34,983 nucleotides of DNA, taken from contig CAAEWE010000052.1 in assembly GCA_900759665.1 (NCBI GenBank), forward strand, positions 1 through 34,983. Direction: 5' to 3'. Positions 1 through 6,833 of the stretch are shown here, piece after piece. This DNA comes from Lachnospiraceae bacterium. GTDB lineage: Bacteria; Bacillota; Clostridia; Lachnospirales; Lachnospiraceae. The position numbers and the translations under genes were made by a program. Numbering within the stretch: position 1 is the stretch's first letter; each line of letters starts with the position of its first letter. A model generated the notes under the pieces. It had not been told where the DNA came from, did not search any database, and saw nothing but the letters and a program-made list of their open reading frames with translations.

Positions 1-247
1 CGTAAACATGATAGAGTTTTACGATAACTCAATTCTTCCAGGTACTAAAATAGGATGAATGATTTTAACACATTAAAAGGGGTTTTACGATAACTCAATT
101 CTTCCAGGTACTAAAATTGTGGATGCTTTATAAAAAGCGTTACTTGGTTTTACGATAACTCAATTCTTCCAGGTACTAAAATTGTCGCTACCGTTTCCCC
201 ACTTTCCGTTGGTTTTACGATAACTCAATTCTTCCAGGTACTAAAAT
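1..247 (-). CRISPR. Type II-A CRISPR array, four repeats visible, continues off the left edge
   Basis: Four identical 36-bp repeats lie at 16-51, 82-117, 147-182 and 212-247, separated by spacers of 30, 29 and 29 bp. Bases 1-15 are the end of another spacer, so the array continues outside the window. On the minus strand, the same strand as the cas genes, the repeat begins ATTTTAGTACC and ends ATCGTAAAAC. The anti-repeat at 2561-2598 pairs with this strand, which fixes crRNA direction as minus. The repeat at 212-247 is therefore leader-proximal and the spacer at 183-211 should be the newest. The leader-side junction reads AAATTTGAT just before the repeat and resembles the ATTTGAG anchor known for type II-A leaders. 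Repeat uniformity suggests a live array. Confidence 0.98.
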
Positions 248-271
248 ATCAAATTTAAACATTTTTTTCAA
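243..271 (-). promoter_or_regulatory. Possible array promoter overlapping the first repeat
   Basis: Only 39 bp separate the csn2 stop from the first repeat. On the minus strand this gap holds TTGAAA (266-271), a 17-bp spacer and TATTTT (243-248). The last hexamer runs into the repeat itself. If used, transcription would start inside the leader-proximal repeat. That is tolerable in type II systems, because each spacer uses the repeat downstream of it. The -10 matches only 4 of 6 positions in an AT-rich region, so this is tentative. The array could instead be read from upstream through csn2. Confidence 0.35.
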
Positions 272-286
272 GTATCTCATTTATAA

Positions 287-1276
287 TCACCTTCTTAAGT
301 ATTCCATTTCTATTTCGTTAATTTCTTCACATAACACCGTTTTAATACATAATGTATCCTGAAACATTTTAAATATCACATTCTCCTGTAAATTTATTTC
401 TTCATTTTCATTTCCTAGCTTATGAACCATCCCCTGAATACATTTATAAACCTGTTTATCCTCCCAATTCATTTCCAATGGGTAATTTTCTTTAACAAAA
501 GATTTAATATGTTCCATATCCGGGAAATTGTATATATCCTGATTAACAACACAGATTCCCTCCACATTTTGTTCATTAACAACAACATAATTTCTTATAC
601 TCGAAGTAAAAAGCCAATAATTTTCAAAATCCTGCAAATCATTATTAATATTTTTAATAAGTTGTTGATATTCTCGCAAAGAAATCATATGATCGATATT
701 TTTAATAATAATTAATGTTCTATGCGGATCAATCCTTTGTATTTCCCGCAATAATTCTATAAAACTGCTCAGCAATTCATAATTCGATAATGTTTCCAAT
801 GTTTTTTCTTCGTCACCATACACCTCAGCCGAAAACAACAAATCAAGCATTTTATTTCTTTCATATCCTACTTCCAGATTTTCAAACCTATTTTTAAATT
901 TCAAATTAAAATTCATAAAAATCATATCCAGCATATTAGATATCTGTTCAAATATAACTTGGTATTCAAAATTTATATATTGATATTCGATATATTTTCG
1001 CATCATACTTTTAGGGGATATCCTCAAAATCTTAATGATATCTTCTCTAGATTTAATTACTACGCTTCTGAAATATTGTCTTCCTACATCCTCTCCATCT
1101 ATTCTTATATTATTTCTATATATTTCCTCCCATTCTTCATATTTAGAAGACGAAAAAAACTTTTCCAAGGAATGGCATATATACTCTTTTTTTCCAATAT
1201 CCTCACCACATAATTGTATAATTGACTGCAGCGGAATTTCATATATTTCATTTACCTTTGACACTTCAATGCTCAT
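287..1276 (-). CDS. csn2: Csn2, long form (type II-A spacer acquisition protein)
   Basis: Csn2 is the type II-A signature protein. It forms a DNA-end-binding ring that works with Cas1, Cas2 and Cas9 in spacer acquisition. At 329 aa this is the long form, like the roughly 350-aa protein of S. thermophilus CRISPR1, and not the roughly 220-aa S. pyogenes type. A P-loop-like LCGEDIGKK lies at residues 22-30 and a hydrophobic strand TLIIIKNID further on resembles a degenerate Walker B. The start at 1276 is chosen because it overlaps the cas2 stop as ATGA, which implies translational coupling; an in-frame ATG 30 bp upstream is less likely. It is the last gene before the array. Family assignment rests on context, length and the P-loop-like motif. 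Confidence 0.88.
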   Translation of the reverse strand: MSIEVSKVNEIYEIPLQSIIQLCGEDIGKKEYICHSLEKFFSSSKYEEWEEIYRNNIRIDGEDVGRQYFRSVVIKSREDIIKILRISPKSMMRKYIEYQYINFEYQVIFEQISNMLDMIFMNFNLKFKNRFENLEVGYERNKMLDLLFSAEVYGDEEKTLETLSNYELLSSFIELLREIQRIDPHRTLIIIKNIDHMISLREYQQLIKNINNDLQDFENYWLFTSSIRNYVVVNEQNVEGICVVNQDIYNFPDMEHIKSFVKENYPLEMNWEDKQVYKCIQGMVHKLGNENEEINLQENVIFKMFQDTLCIKTVLCEEINEIEMEYLRR

Positions 1277-1596
1277 ATGATAACCAGCCTTTCTTCTCCT
1301 ATACATTTTTCTATTTCATTTTTTCGTCCAACTAATAAAACCATATCCTCATATTGCTTTTCCGTTATAACTAACAATCTTACATTTCCACTAGCTGGCA
1401 CGATTTTTTTCAATCTCTTTTCCAAACGCCTACAGTATTCTCTATTAGGGCAAGTACGAATATAAACAGAATACTGCAACATGATAAATCCCTCTTTTAA
1501 AATAGCTTTTCGAAATTCTCTGTAATACCTTTTCTCCTTTTCAGTAGCCACAGGTAAATCAAACATACATATCATCCTCATAATTTTATATTTCAT
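1273..1596 (-). CDS. cas2: Cas2 (CRISPR integrase subunit)
   Basis: Cas2 is the small ferredoxin-fold subunit that bridges two Cas1 dimers in the spacer integrase. The 107-aa product begins MKYKIMRMICMFDLPV, with the family's first strand and its conserved Asp at D13. The chosen ATG (1596-1594) overlaps the last codons of cas1 and follows a GGAG Shine-Dalgarno inside the cas1 coding sequence. A longer reading from 1635 would have to start inside cas1 without a suitable ribosome site. The 3' end overlaps csn2 by 4 bp. The tight overlaps show that cas1, cas2 and csn2 form one translationally coupled unit. Confidence 0.96.
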   Translation of the reverse strand: MKYKIMRMICMFDLPVATEKEKRYYREFRKAILKEGFIMLQYSVYIRTCPNREYCRRLEKRLKKIVPASGNVRLLVITEKQYEDMVLLVGRKNEIEKCIGEERLVII

Positions 1597-2497
1597 CCTT
1601 TTCTCCCATATACAATTCAATGTTTGGATATACAATCCCTTTTTGTCTCCCTGCTAACATTGCCGCATACGACGCAACGTACTCTTCAAGCACATTACAA
1701 AGATACATTTTTTTATCTTTATAAACCATTTTGTGGTTCAAAATATTTACCAATTTAATCCTATGTTCTCTCTCAAAAAACTTTTCTCCTTCTAGCAAAT
1801 GTACAGCATAATAATCAACAATTGGCCGAAATGGTTCAATCAAATCATCAACCAAATTAAAGCGATTATATTCATTACGATGATGAATCCCTATTTGACT
1901 GTTTAATCCATACCCCACGCACAATTTAGCTAAATACGATCGTATAATTGCATATCCATAGTCTAAGCCAGAATTAAGCAAAATATCTTTATTTCCTCTG
2001 GAAAAACTACTTCCCATTAAAGCATTAAAATATATCTTCGCAGCATGAGCTTCTCGATTTGTTAAATCTCCATTTTCCACCTCACTTTCATATATAACCA
2101 GCTTATCAATATTTTCTTTTATAGAATTCAATGCTATAAGAACTTTACGTTGATTAGAAATTTTATTCTTCACGATATCTTTCCACAAATTATCATACGA
2201 AACCTGTGAATATCTAATTTGATATTGAATGCTTTTTGAAATACGGCTGTAATTATCATAAGAAGAATAATATCCCATAGGATGGTGATCCTGATCACAT
2301 ATCACCAAGCCAACATTATGCATAGCTAAAGCACACATCAATCGAGTTGTTATAGTTATCTTCATATTATCAATTACTATCATCATAATATCATCCAACG
2401 GGATCCATATCTCTTTTGTTTCTTTTTGAACAATTAAATTATTTAACCTTAGTTGGATTTTAGTCTCATTTTCTACCAATACCACACGAAACCCCAT
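1586..2497 (-). CDS. cas1: Cas1 (CRISPR integrase)
   Basis: Cas1 is the metal-dependent integrase that inserts new spacers at the leader end of the array. The 303-aa protein has the expected catalytic set: E149 in TNREAHAAKIYF, H205 in GIHHRN and E221 in LIEPFRP. The start at 2497 (MGFRVV) follows GGAGGAAT with ideal spacing; the in-frame ATG at 2527 falls inside the tracrRNA terminator and has no ribosome site. The gene begins just below the tracrRNA terminator. Only about 20 bp separate that U-tract from the ATG, leaving no space for a promoter, so expression should depend on read-through of the tracrRNA terminator. Confidence 0.98.
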   Translation of the reverse strand: MGFRVVLVENETKIQLRLNNLIVQKETKEIWIPLDDIMMIVIDNMKITITTRLMCALAMHNVGLVICDQDHHPMGYYSSYDNYSRISKSIQYQIRYSQVSYDNLWKDIVKNKISNQRKVLIALNSIKENIDKLVIYESEVENGDLTNREAHAAKIYFNALMGSSFSRGNKDILLNSGLDYGYAIIRSYLAKLCVGYGLNSQIGIHHRNEYNRFNLVDDLIEPFRPIVDYYAVHLLEGEKFFEREHRIKLVNILNHKMVYKDKKMYLCNVLEEYVASYAAMLAGRQKGIVYPNIELYMGEKDEI

Positions 2498-2515
2498 ATT
2501 ATTCCTCCATAAAAG

Positions 2516-2541
2516 AAAAAAGGACATCCGTCGATGTCCTT
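2516..2541 (-). terminator. Intrinsic terminator of tracrRNA
   Basis: On the minus strand, AAGGACATC (2541-2533) and GATGTCCTT (2528-2520) form a perfect 9-bp stem with a GACG loop, followed by a short U-tract. It forms the last hairpin and 3' end of tracrRNA and lies about 20 bp before the cas1 start. Confidence 0.9.
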
Positions 2542-2605
2542 AATTTCGGCATAAAGCCTTGTTTTAGTAGATCTGAAAGAATTGAGTTATCGTAAAAAAT
2601 CTACT
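2516..2605 (-). ncRNA. tracrRNA of the type II-A system
   Basis: The RNA lies between cas9 and cas1, about 90 nt if it starts near 2605. Its anti-repeat contains TTTTACGATAACTCAATTCT and later TACTAAAAC. These pair with the crRNA repeat in a long upper stem, an asymmetric bulge (1 nt on crRNA, 3 nt on tracrRNA) and an 8-bp lower stem. A nexus hairpin GGC-TTTAT-GCC (2558-2548) follows, then the terminator hairpin. A near-consensus promoter ends at 2612. The first repeat base is A in all four repeats, whereas the tracrRNA has C opposite it, so that terminal pair is lost. RNA boundaries are inferred from the promoter and terminator. Confidence 0.92.
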
Positions 2606-2613
2606 AAAACAAG
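2558..2613. repeat. 15-bp perfect inverted repeat around the anti-repeat
   Basis: CTTGTTTTAGTAGAT at 2558-2572 is the exact reverse complement of the sequence at 2599-2613, with 26 bp between. The minus-strand upstream arm contains GTTTTAGTA, almost the first nine bases of the CRISPR repeat, and pairs with the 3' part of the anti-repeat. A transcript starting upstream of 2613 could fold back on itself. A transcript starting near 2605 would keep about 7 bp of the stem. Confidence 0.9.
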
Positions 2614-2640
2614 TATAGCACATCCATCAACTCTCGTCAA
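2612..2640 (-). promoter_or_regulatory. tracrRNA promoter
   Basis: On the minus strand, TTGACG (2640-2635), a 17-bp spacer and TATACT (2617-2612) form a near-consensus housekeeping promoter. The -35 lies in the last codons of cas9 and the -10 in the intergenic gap. The predicted start is near 2605. Confidence 0.85.
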
Positions 2641-5600
2641 CTTCTATTTCCAATTTTTCCGTTCCACATACGTACTGATTTCCCAAAATATCTGTACGTA
2701 TTTTCCTAATATGTTTTGTCTTTGCTAACCCCACAGTATTTTGTTTTTTTCCTTCCCATTTTCCCGCTGAAATCGGTTTAGTTTCTATATAATTCTTTTT
2801 TTGCGGCATTGTTCTGGACCAAAACAGTTCTCTTTTTATTTCTCCATTTTTTTCATATTCGATGATATCTCCCCTATAAAAACTACAATAAAATTTTATA
2901 CCAAGCTGATCTAAATCTCGCCTATTTTTTCCTTCTTGTATAACATTTTCTGAAACAAGAATTCTATTATAAGCAAATTCATCGACTTCATACTTTCCAT
3001 TCACAAATTTCAAATCTGAATATTTTAATCCCACAAAATAATATTTTCCTGTTGATTCCTGATAATAAACATCCATTCGATATGGATTCAAACTTTCTAA
3101 AATCACTTTTTTGCTTCCTCTCTCCAATCCATATTTATGAGAGATATCAATGCAACTGCCAACCTCACCGTCTTGATATTTTATCTTTTCTATTTTAGGA
3201 CCGTTATTCGATTTTGCATATTTTCTAAAACAATCCCCCGATTCTTTTTCATAATCAACAAAAGGATTCTTACTATCTCTATACATTTCAAGAATTTCGA
3301 CCATTTGGTTCCAACTTTTCCTATCATGTTGATACATCAAAAAACGTTCTTCTTTTCCTTCATCTATCCTTTTTCTTAACTTTTTTATATCTTCTTGATC
3401 ATAAATATTCAATTTATTTATTTTCCATAATTTACCTTCTCTTTTTCTAGTTCCACGAATCGTCTGATTACACAATCCTCGATTAGGCTTTGTATCCACT
3501 CGATGCCAATACTTTATCTTCTCCTCTCCTTCCTTAATAGACTTACGAATACTTAATAGTTTATTTTTATACATAATTTCTTCATATTTATCCTTATCCA
3601 TAAGATTATTCCACGCTTCTATATCCAAAATTTCTCCCGTCTCCCAATCAATAAGCTCACTTTGTTTTTTATAGAACAAATCATATTCCATTTGTGAATA
3701 GCACATAATCATAGCATCAACTGCATGATGTGCATATGACTCTTCACGATTCTTTTTCAATCTCAATGCTTTTCTCATTTGGTAAGTAAAACTCCCTCGA
3801 ATCACCTTCACAGTAGTTAAAGCTTGATTACTCTCAAAATATCCCTGCATTAGATTCAATATTACCTTTGAAGCATATCGCGTGTCATTTATATTTCGAT
3901 TAATAAATCCCTTCAAAACGTCGTATTTTGTAATATCCTGCATAAACAATAAATTTTCCACTTTTTTATGTGAAATATTCTTTTTTTTATACAGACTCAT
4001 CACATTATTTTTAAACTCATCAAACCCCAATTTCGTATTAACTCTATTCAAATACATATAGGGAGTATCATTTCTTTTTTCTTGATTTTCATCACTATAT
4101 ACCAATACCTTGTTATTACGACTATCATCAGAGGAAATCGATATTGGAATAATATGATCAATTTGAAAATAATATGGATTTTCTAATAAATCATTAATAA
4201 AAATATTTTTATTAGAATAAATGCTTTTTCCATCTTGCTCTTTCCATAACTTCAACTTTATCGCCAATTCTTTATGTTGATAAAAATCTTCATCTCTAAT
4301 TGTTTTTCCATATTGTTCTTTTATTTCCTTAATAATCGTATTTAATTCTTTTTCATTGGCTTTCCGATAATCATCAATTTTCTTTTTTTGCTCTTTGTCA
4401 TTTTTATCCCGCGGCATCTCTATAATAATTTGTTCTGGATTTCCATACTTCTTTAAAAGAGCATTGGTAATTCTCACTGCTATTCTCACAGAACGTGCCA
4501 CCACTGGATTATAAATTTGATCCACCACGGCATCACAATTAACATACTTTGATCCACCATCTTGATTTCTGTTTTCCTTAATAAGATTCCTTTCTGTTAA
4601 CAAGACCATTTGATTTTTAGGTTCATCATACATGTCTGGAATCAACTCTTCCATTGCCTTTAAAGACAATCTCTGCCATTTATTAAACAAAGAGATGTTT
4701 TTCTTTTTTATATCAAACAATATTTTCACTTCATTGTCGGATAGATAAGAAATTCTCTTATGTAATTCTCTTGTAATGGATTCATAATCATTATTTAATG
4801 TTAAAATTTCAGCGATAATGTCATGATCTGATTGAGTTATTTTATTAAAATCAAAACCATTCTTCTCAAAATTTTTTCGCAATAAATTATATTGTTCAAA
4901 TTTATGTATACATTCTTTATCCTTGCTATCAATTCTCATTCCTGCCAAAGAGTCAATTTCTTCCCCTGTAGCCTCCCGCAAAATTTTTCTCACATCGATT
5001 CGGTTGGATTTTTTTATTATATCCACTATTTTTTCTTTTTCTTCTTTTTCTAATTTCCGACCATTAATCGTTAAATTATTAAGATCATTCAATAAATTAA
5101 ACTCCTGTGCCGTATAACTTGCACCAGCAGCACGTCGCTCGTCCGGATATACACTGCACTTTCCAATTAACTTTTCAAACAAATTTTTGTCCGTATGATA
5201 TTTCCCCGTCACCGGATCAATCTGAGTCGTATATATACCATAGTCCGTTCTCGAGTTCTCTTTTCCCGGTCCTTCATAGTATTTACGTTTTCTTCGAAAT
5301 ATTTTCAGATACTCCTCGCAAAATTCTTCAGACAATATATTGTGAAATGACTTCTGTGTATCTATAATCTTTTTAATTTCTTTTTCATACGATGCAGTTG
5401 TAAAAACATTCGATATCATAATATCTTTATCTTTGCCGTCAATATTAATACGCTGATTTCCTCGATATTTTCCATATTCTTTGAGCCTTTTCCATTGTAT
5501 CAAACACGGATAAATATTTTCTTCCATTTGTTTTTGATTAAGCATAACAGCATTTTCATATTGAGTTTCGCCTATACTATCATCAATTACATCTTCTATA

Positions 5601-5944
5601 TAAGATATCCCGCGATGTAGCAATTCATTACGCAAAACATTATACAATTCATTTTCAGATAACTCATTCTCTAATCCCTTAACACGCAAAGACAAAACAT
5701 CTTGAAGAATAACTGGATTTGTTTTTATTCCTTGCTTATTCCATAATGTTTCAAAGTCTCGAACTCGGCTACTTCTCCTCCTATGGATTCTCCTTAATTG
5801 CCGTGATGATCTTCTTTCTACATTCCTTTCCGAATCAGCACATGGAAAAATATTTGAGCCCGCCTCCAACACTTCATAAGAATCATCCACAACCGCCCAA
5901 CCTACAGAAGCTACTCCTATATCTAACGCAAATCTTATTCCCAT
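2627..5944 (-). CDS. cas9: Cas9 endonuclease, compact 1105-aa type II-A form
   Basis: Cas9 is the crRNA:tracrRNA-guided double-strand DNA nuclease of type II systems. All catalytic landmarks are present: RuvC-I D8 in ALDIGVASVGWAVV, an Arg-rich bridge helix (about 40-62), RuvC-II E509 in IIIEMPRD, the HNH motif DHIIP with H597 and later N620, and RuvC-III H740/D743 in HHAVDA. The C-terminal 300 residues would carry the PAM-reading domain. With 1105 aa it belongs to the compact class (S. thermophilus CRISPR1 and S. aureus size), which fits the long Csn2. An AGGAG site precedes the ATG and a strong promoter lies 50 bp upstream. No frameshift or missing catalytic residue is seen, so it should be active. 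The gene is AT-rich relative to the rest of the window. Confidence 0.99.
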   Translation of the reverse strand: MGIRFALDIGVASVGWAVVDDSYEVLEAGSNIFPCADSERNVERRSSRQLRRIHRRRSSRVRDFETLWNKQGIKTNPVILQDVLSLRVKGLENELSENELYNVLRNELLHRGISYIEDVIDDSIGETQYENAVMLNQKQMEENIYPCLIQWKRLKEYGKYRGNQRINIDGKDKDIMISNVFTTASYEKEIKKIIDTQKSFHNILSEEFCEEYLKIFRRKRKYYEGPGKENSRTDYGIYTTQIDPVTGKYHTDKNLFEKLIGKCSVYPDERRAAGASYTAQEFNLLNDLNNLTINGRKLEKEEKEKIVDIIKKSNRIDVRKILREATGEEIDSLAGMRIDSKDKECIHKFEQYNLLRKNFEKNGFDFNKITQSDHDIIAEILTLNNDYESITRELHKRISYLSDNEVKILFDIKKKNISLFNKWQRLSLKAMEELIPDMYDEPKNQMVLLTERNLIKENRNQDGGSKYVNCDAVVDQIYNPVVARSVRIAVRITNALLKKYGNPEQIIIEMPRDKNDKEQKKKIDDYRKANEKELNTIIKEIKEQYGKTIRDEDFYQHKELAIKLKLWKEQDGKSIYSNKNIFINDLLENPYYFQIDHIIPISISSDDSRNNKVLVYSDENQEKRNDTPYMYLNRVNTKLGFDEFKNNVMSLYKKKNISHKKVENLLFMQDITKYDVLKGFINRNINDTRYASKVILNLMQGYFESNQALTTVKVIRGSFTYQMRKALRLKKNREESYAHHAVDAMIMCYSQMEYDLFYKKQSELIDWETGEILDIEAWNNLMDKDKYEEIMYKNKLLSIRKSIKEGEEKIKYWHRVDTKPNRGLCNQTIRGTRKREGKLWKINKLNIYDQEDIKKLRKRIDEGKEERFLMYQHDRKSWNQMVEILEMYRDSKNPFVDYEKESGDCFRKYAKSNNGPKIEKIKYQDGEVGSCIDISHKYGLERGSKKVILESLNPYRMDVYYQESTGKYYFVGLKYSDLKFVNGKYEVDEFAYNRILVSENVIQEGKNRRDLDQLGIKFYCSFYRGDIIEYEKNGEIKRELFWSRTMPQKKNYIETKPISAGKWEGKKQNTVGLAKTKHIRKIRTDILGNQYVCGTEKLEIEVDES

Positions 5945-5995
5945 TTATCGTTTCTCCTTTTAGTTATTTACCAATTCCATCTATTGTTTTTCTCT

Positions 5996-6024
5996 AGTAT
6001 ATCAAATAAAATATATATTTTCAA
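5996..6024 (-). promoter_or_regulatory. cas9 promoter
   Basis: On the minus strand, TTGAAA (6024-6019), a 17-bp spacer and TATACT (6001-5996) lie about 50 bp before the cas9 ATG. This is the only clear promoter in front of the cas operon. Confidence 0.8.
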
Positions 6025-6083
6025 CACCTTAATACATTAATTTTCTATTATGTTTTAATCCGCATTTCCAACCATTCCCCATC

Positions 6084-6578
6084 TTACTCCTCCATTTCAT
6101 CCTCCCAGTCATCGTACGCCTCGTCATATCCGTATTCATATGCCTCCTCGCTGTCACAGTCCCCAAACTCGTCAATCGCATAGTCCTCTGCGTAGTCCCC
6201 CGCATAATCATCGGCATTGTCATAGTCATACATCTCCGAATTCGACGAACCCCTGCTGCCGGAGCCGGAATGTTTCCCATATGTACTCCCGCTGCCGGAG
6301 GATTTATAAGTAGATGAGTTAACGTTATCGGAATAATAATCCGTCTGCTCGTCATCGTCGCTCTCACTGCTGCTGTCATCCCCGAACAGATAATCTTCGT
6401 CCACCCGGTGCTTTGTATGCAGATAACACTTTCCATCGTCATACTCCGCCTGATTCTGGCAATTTGGAGAAGTGCATCGGTTCTTTTCCTCTAGCACGGT
6501 ATTGATCGCACCAAAAATCATCGCAATCCCGCAGAGGGCAATCAGCACCTTAAATATCATGTTATTCATCTCATTCAT
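6084..6578 (-). CDS. Small membrane-anchored protein with zinc-type motif and acidic tail
   Basis: Not recognised as a named protein. The 164-aa product has one N-terminal membrane segment (about residues 7-26). It is followed by a Cys-x4-Cys-x10-Cys-x2-His motif (CTSPNC then KCYLH), likely to bind one metal ion. A long Ser/Gly linker and an Asp/Glu/Tyr-rich C-terminal half follow. The start at 6578 has GGAG five bases upstream; the in-frame ATG at 6641 has no such site. A -10 with an inverted repeat lies upstream (6690-6725). An overlapping frame at 6029-6442 is open but has the composition of a shadow. The base composition here returns to that of the bulk of the window, unlike the adjacent CRISPR locus. 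Confidence 0.75.
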   Translation of the reverse strand: MNEMNNMIFKVLIALCGIAMIFGAINTVLEEKNRCTSPNCQNQAEYDDGKCYLHTKHRVDEDYLFGDDSSSESDDDEQTDYYSDNVNSSTYKSSGSGSTYGKHSGSGSRGSSNSEMYDYDNADDYAGDYAEDYAIDEFGDCDSEEAYEYGYDEAYDDWEDEMEE

Positions 6579-6689
6579 ATACTCTCCACTCCCTTCGGTC
6601 TGTGTTTCAAAAACGACCGTCTCCTTATCACATGACCACAAATCTGTGAAACTTATAGTTCCCAGCCATATCGTTCTAACTATATTTGC

Positions 6690-6725
6690 ATTATACTATA
6701 TTGAAAGTACAATAAACAGTACTTT
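6690..6725 (-). promoter_or_regulatory. Promoter -10 with operator-like inverted repeat
   Basis: A minus-strand TATAAT lies at 6695-6690. Directly upstream, AAAGTAC (6704-6710) and GTACTTT (6719-6725) form a perfect 7-bp inverted repeat around an 8-bp centre, covering where the -35 would be. No good -35 hexamer is seen. An activator or repressor site for the gene at 6084-6578 is the simplest reading. Confidence 0.45.
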
Positions 6726-6728
6726 TCG

Positions 6729-6789
6729 AAAAAAGGATAAGGCAGGAAAACCCTTGCAACATGTAGTATCACAAGACTTTTCCTGCCTT
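6729..6789 (-). terminator. Terminator of the choloylglycine hydrolase gene
   Basis: AAGGCAGGAAAA (6739-6750) and TTTTCCTGCCTT (6778-6789) are perfect 12-bp arms, with an inner CTTG/CAAG pair. On the minus strand a T6 run follows four bases after the stem. The structure lies 45 bp downstream of the hydrolase stop codon. Confidence 0.75.
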
Positions 6790-6833
6790 TCGAACAAATT
6801 TTCCGTCATGCTCTGATCCGTTTCATCCGCTGA

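Noticed and set aside
2614..2632. Possible natural guide upstream of the tracrRNA stem that would target the cas9 promoter
   Set aside because: Only short shared pieces (TATACT and GATGGA) were found near the cas9 promoter. These are expected from shared -10 sequence and chance, so no autoregulation target is claimed.
6029..6442. 137-aa open frame on the minus strand overlapping the zinc-motif gene
   Set aside because: Composition dominated by Thr/Arg/Met runs produced by the acidic frame of the real gene; no ribosome site.
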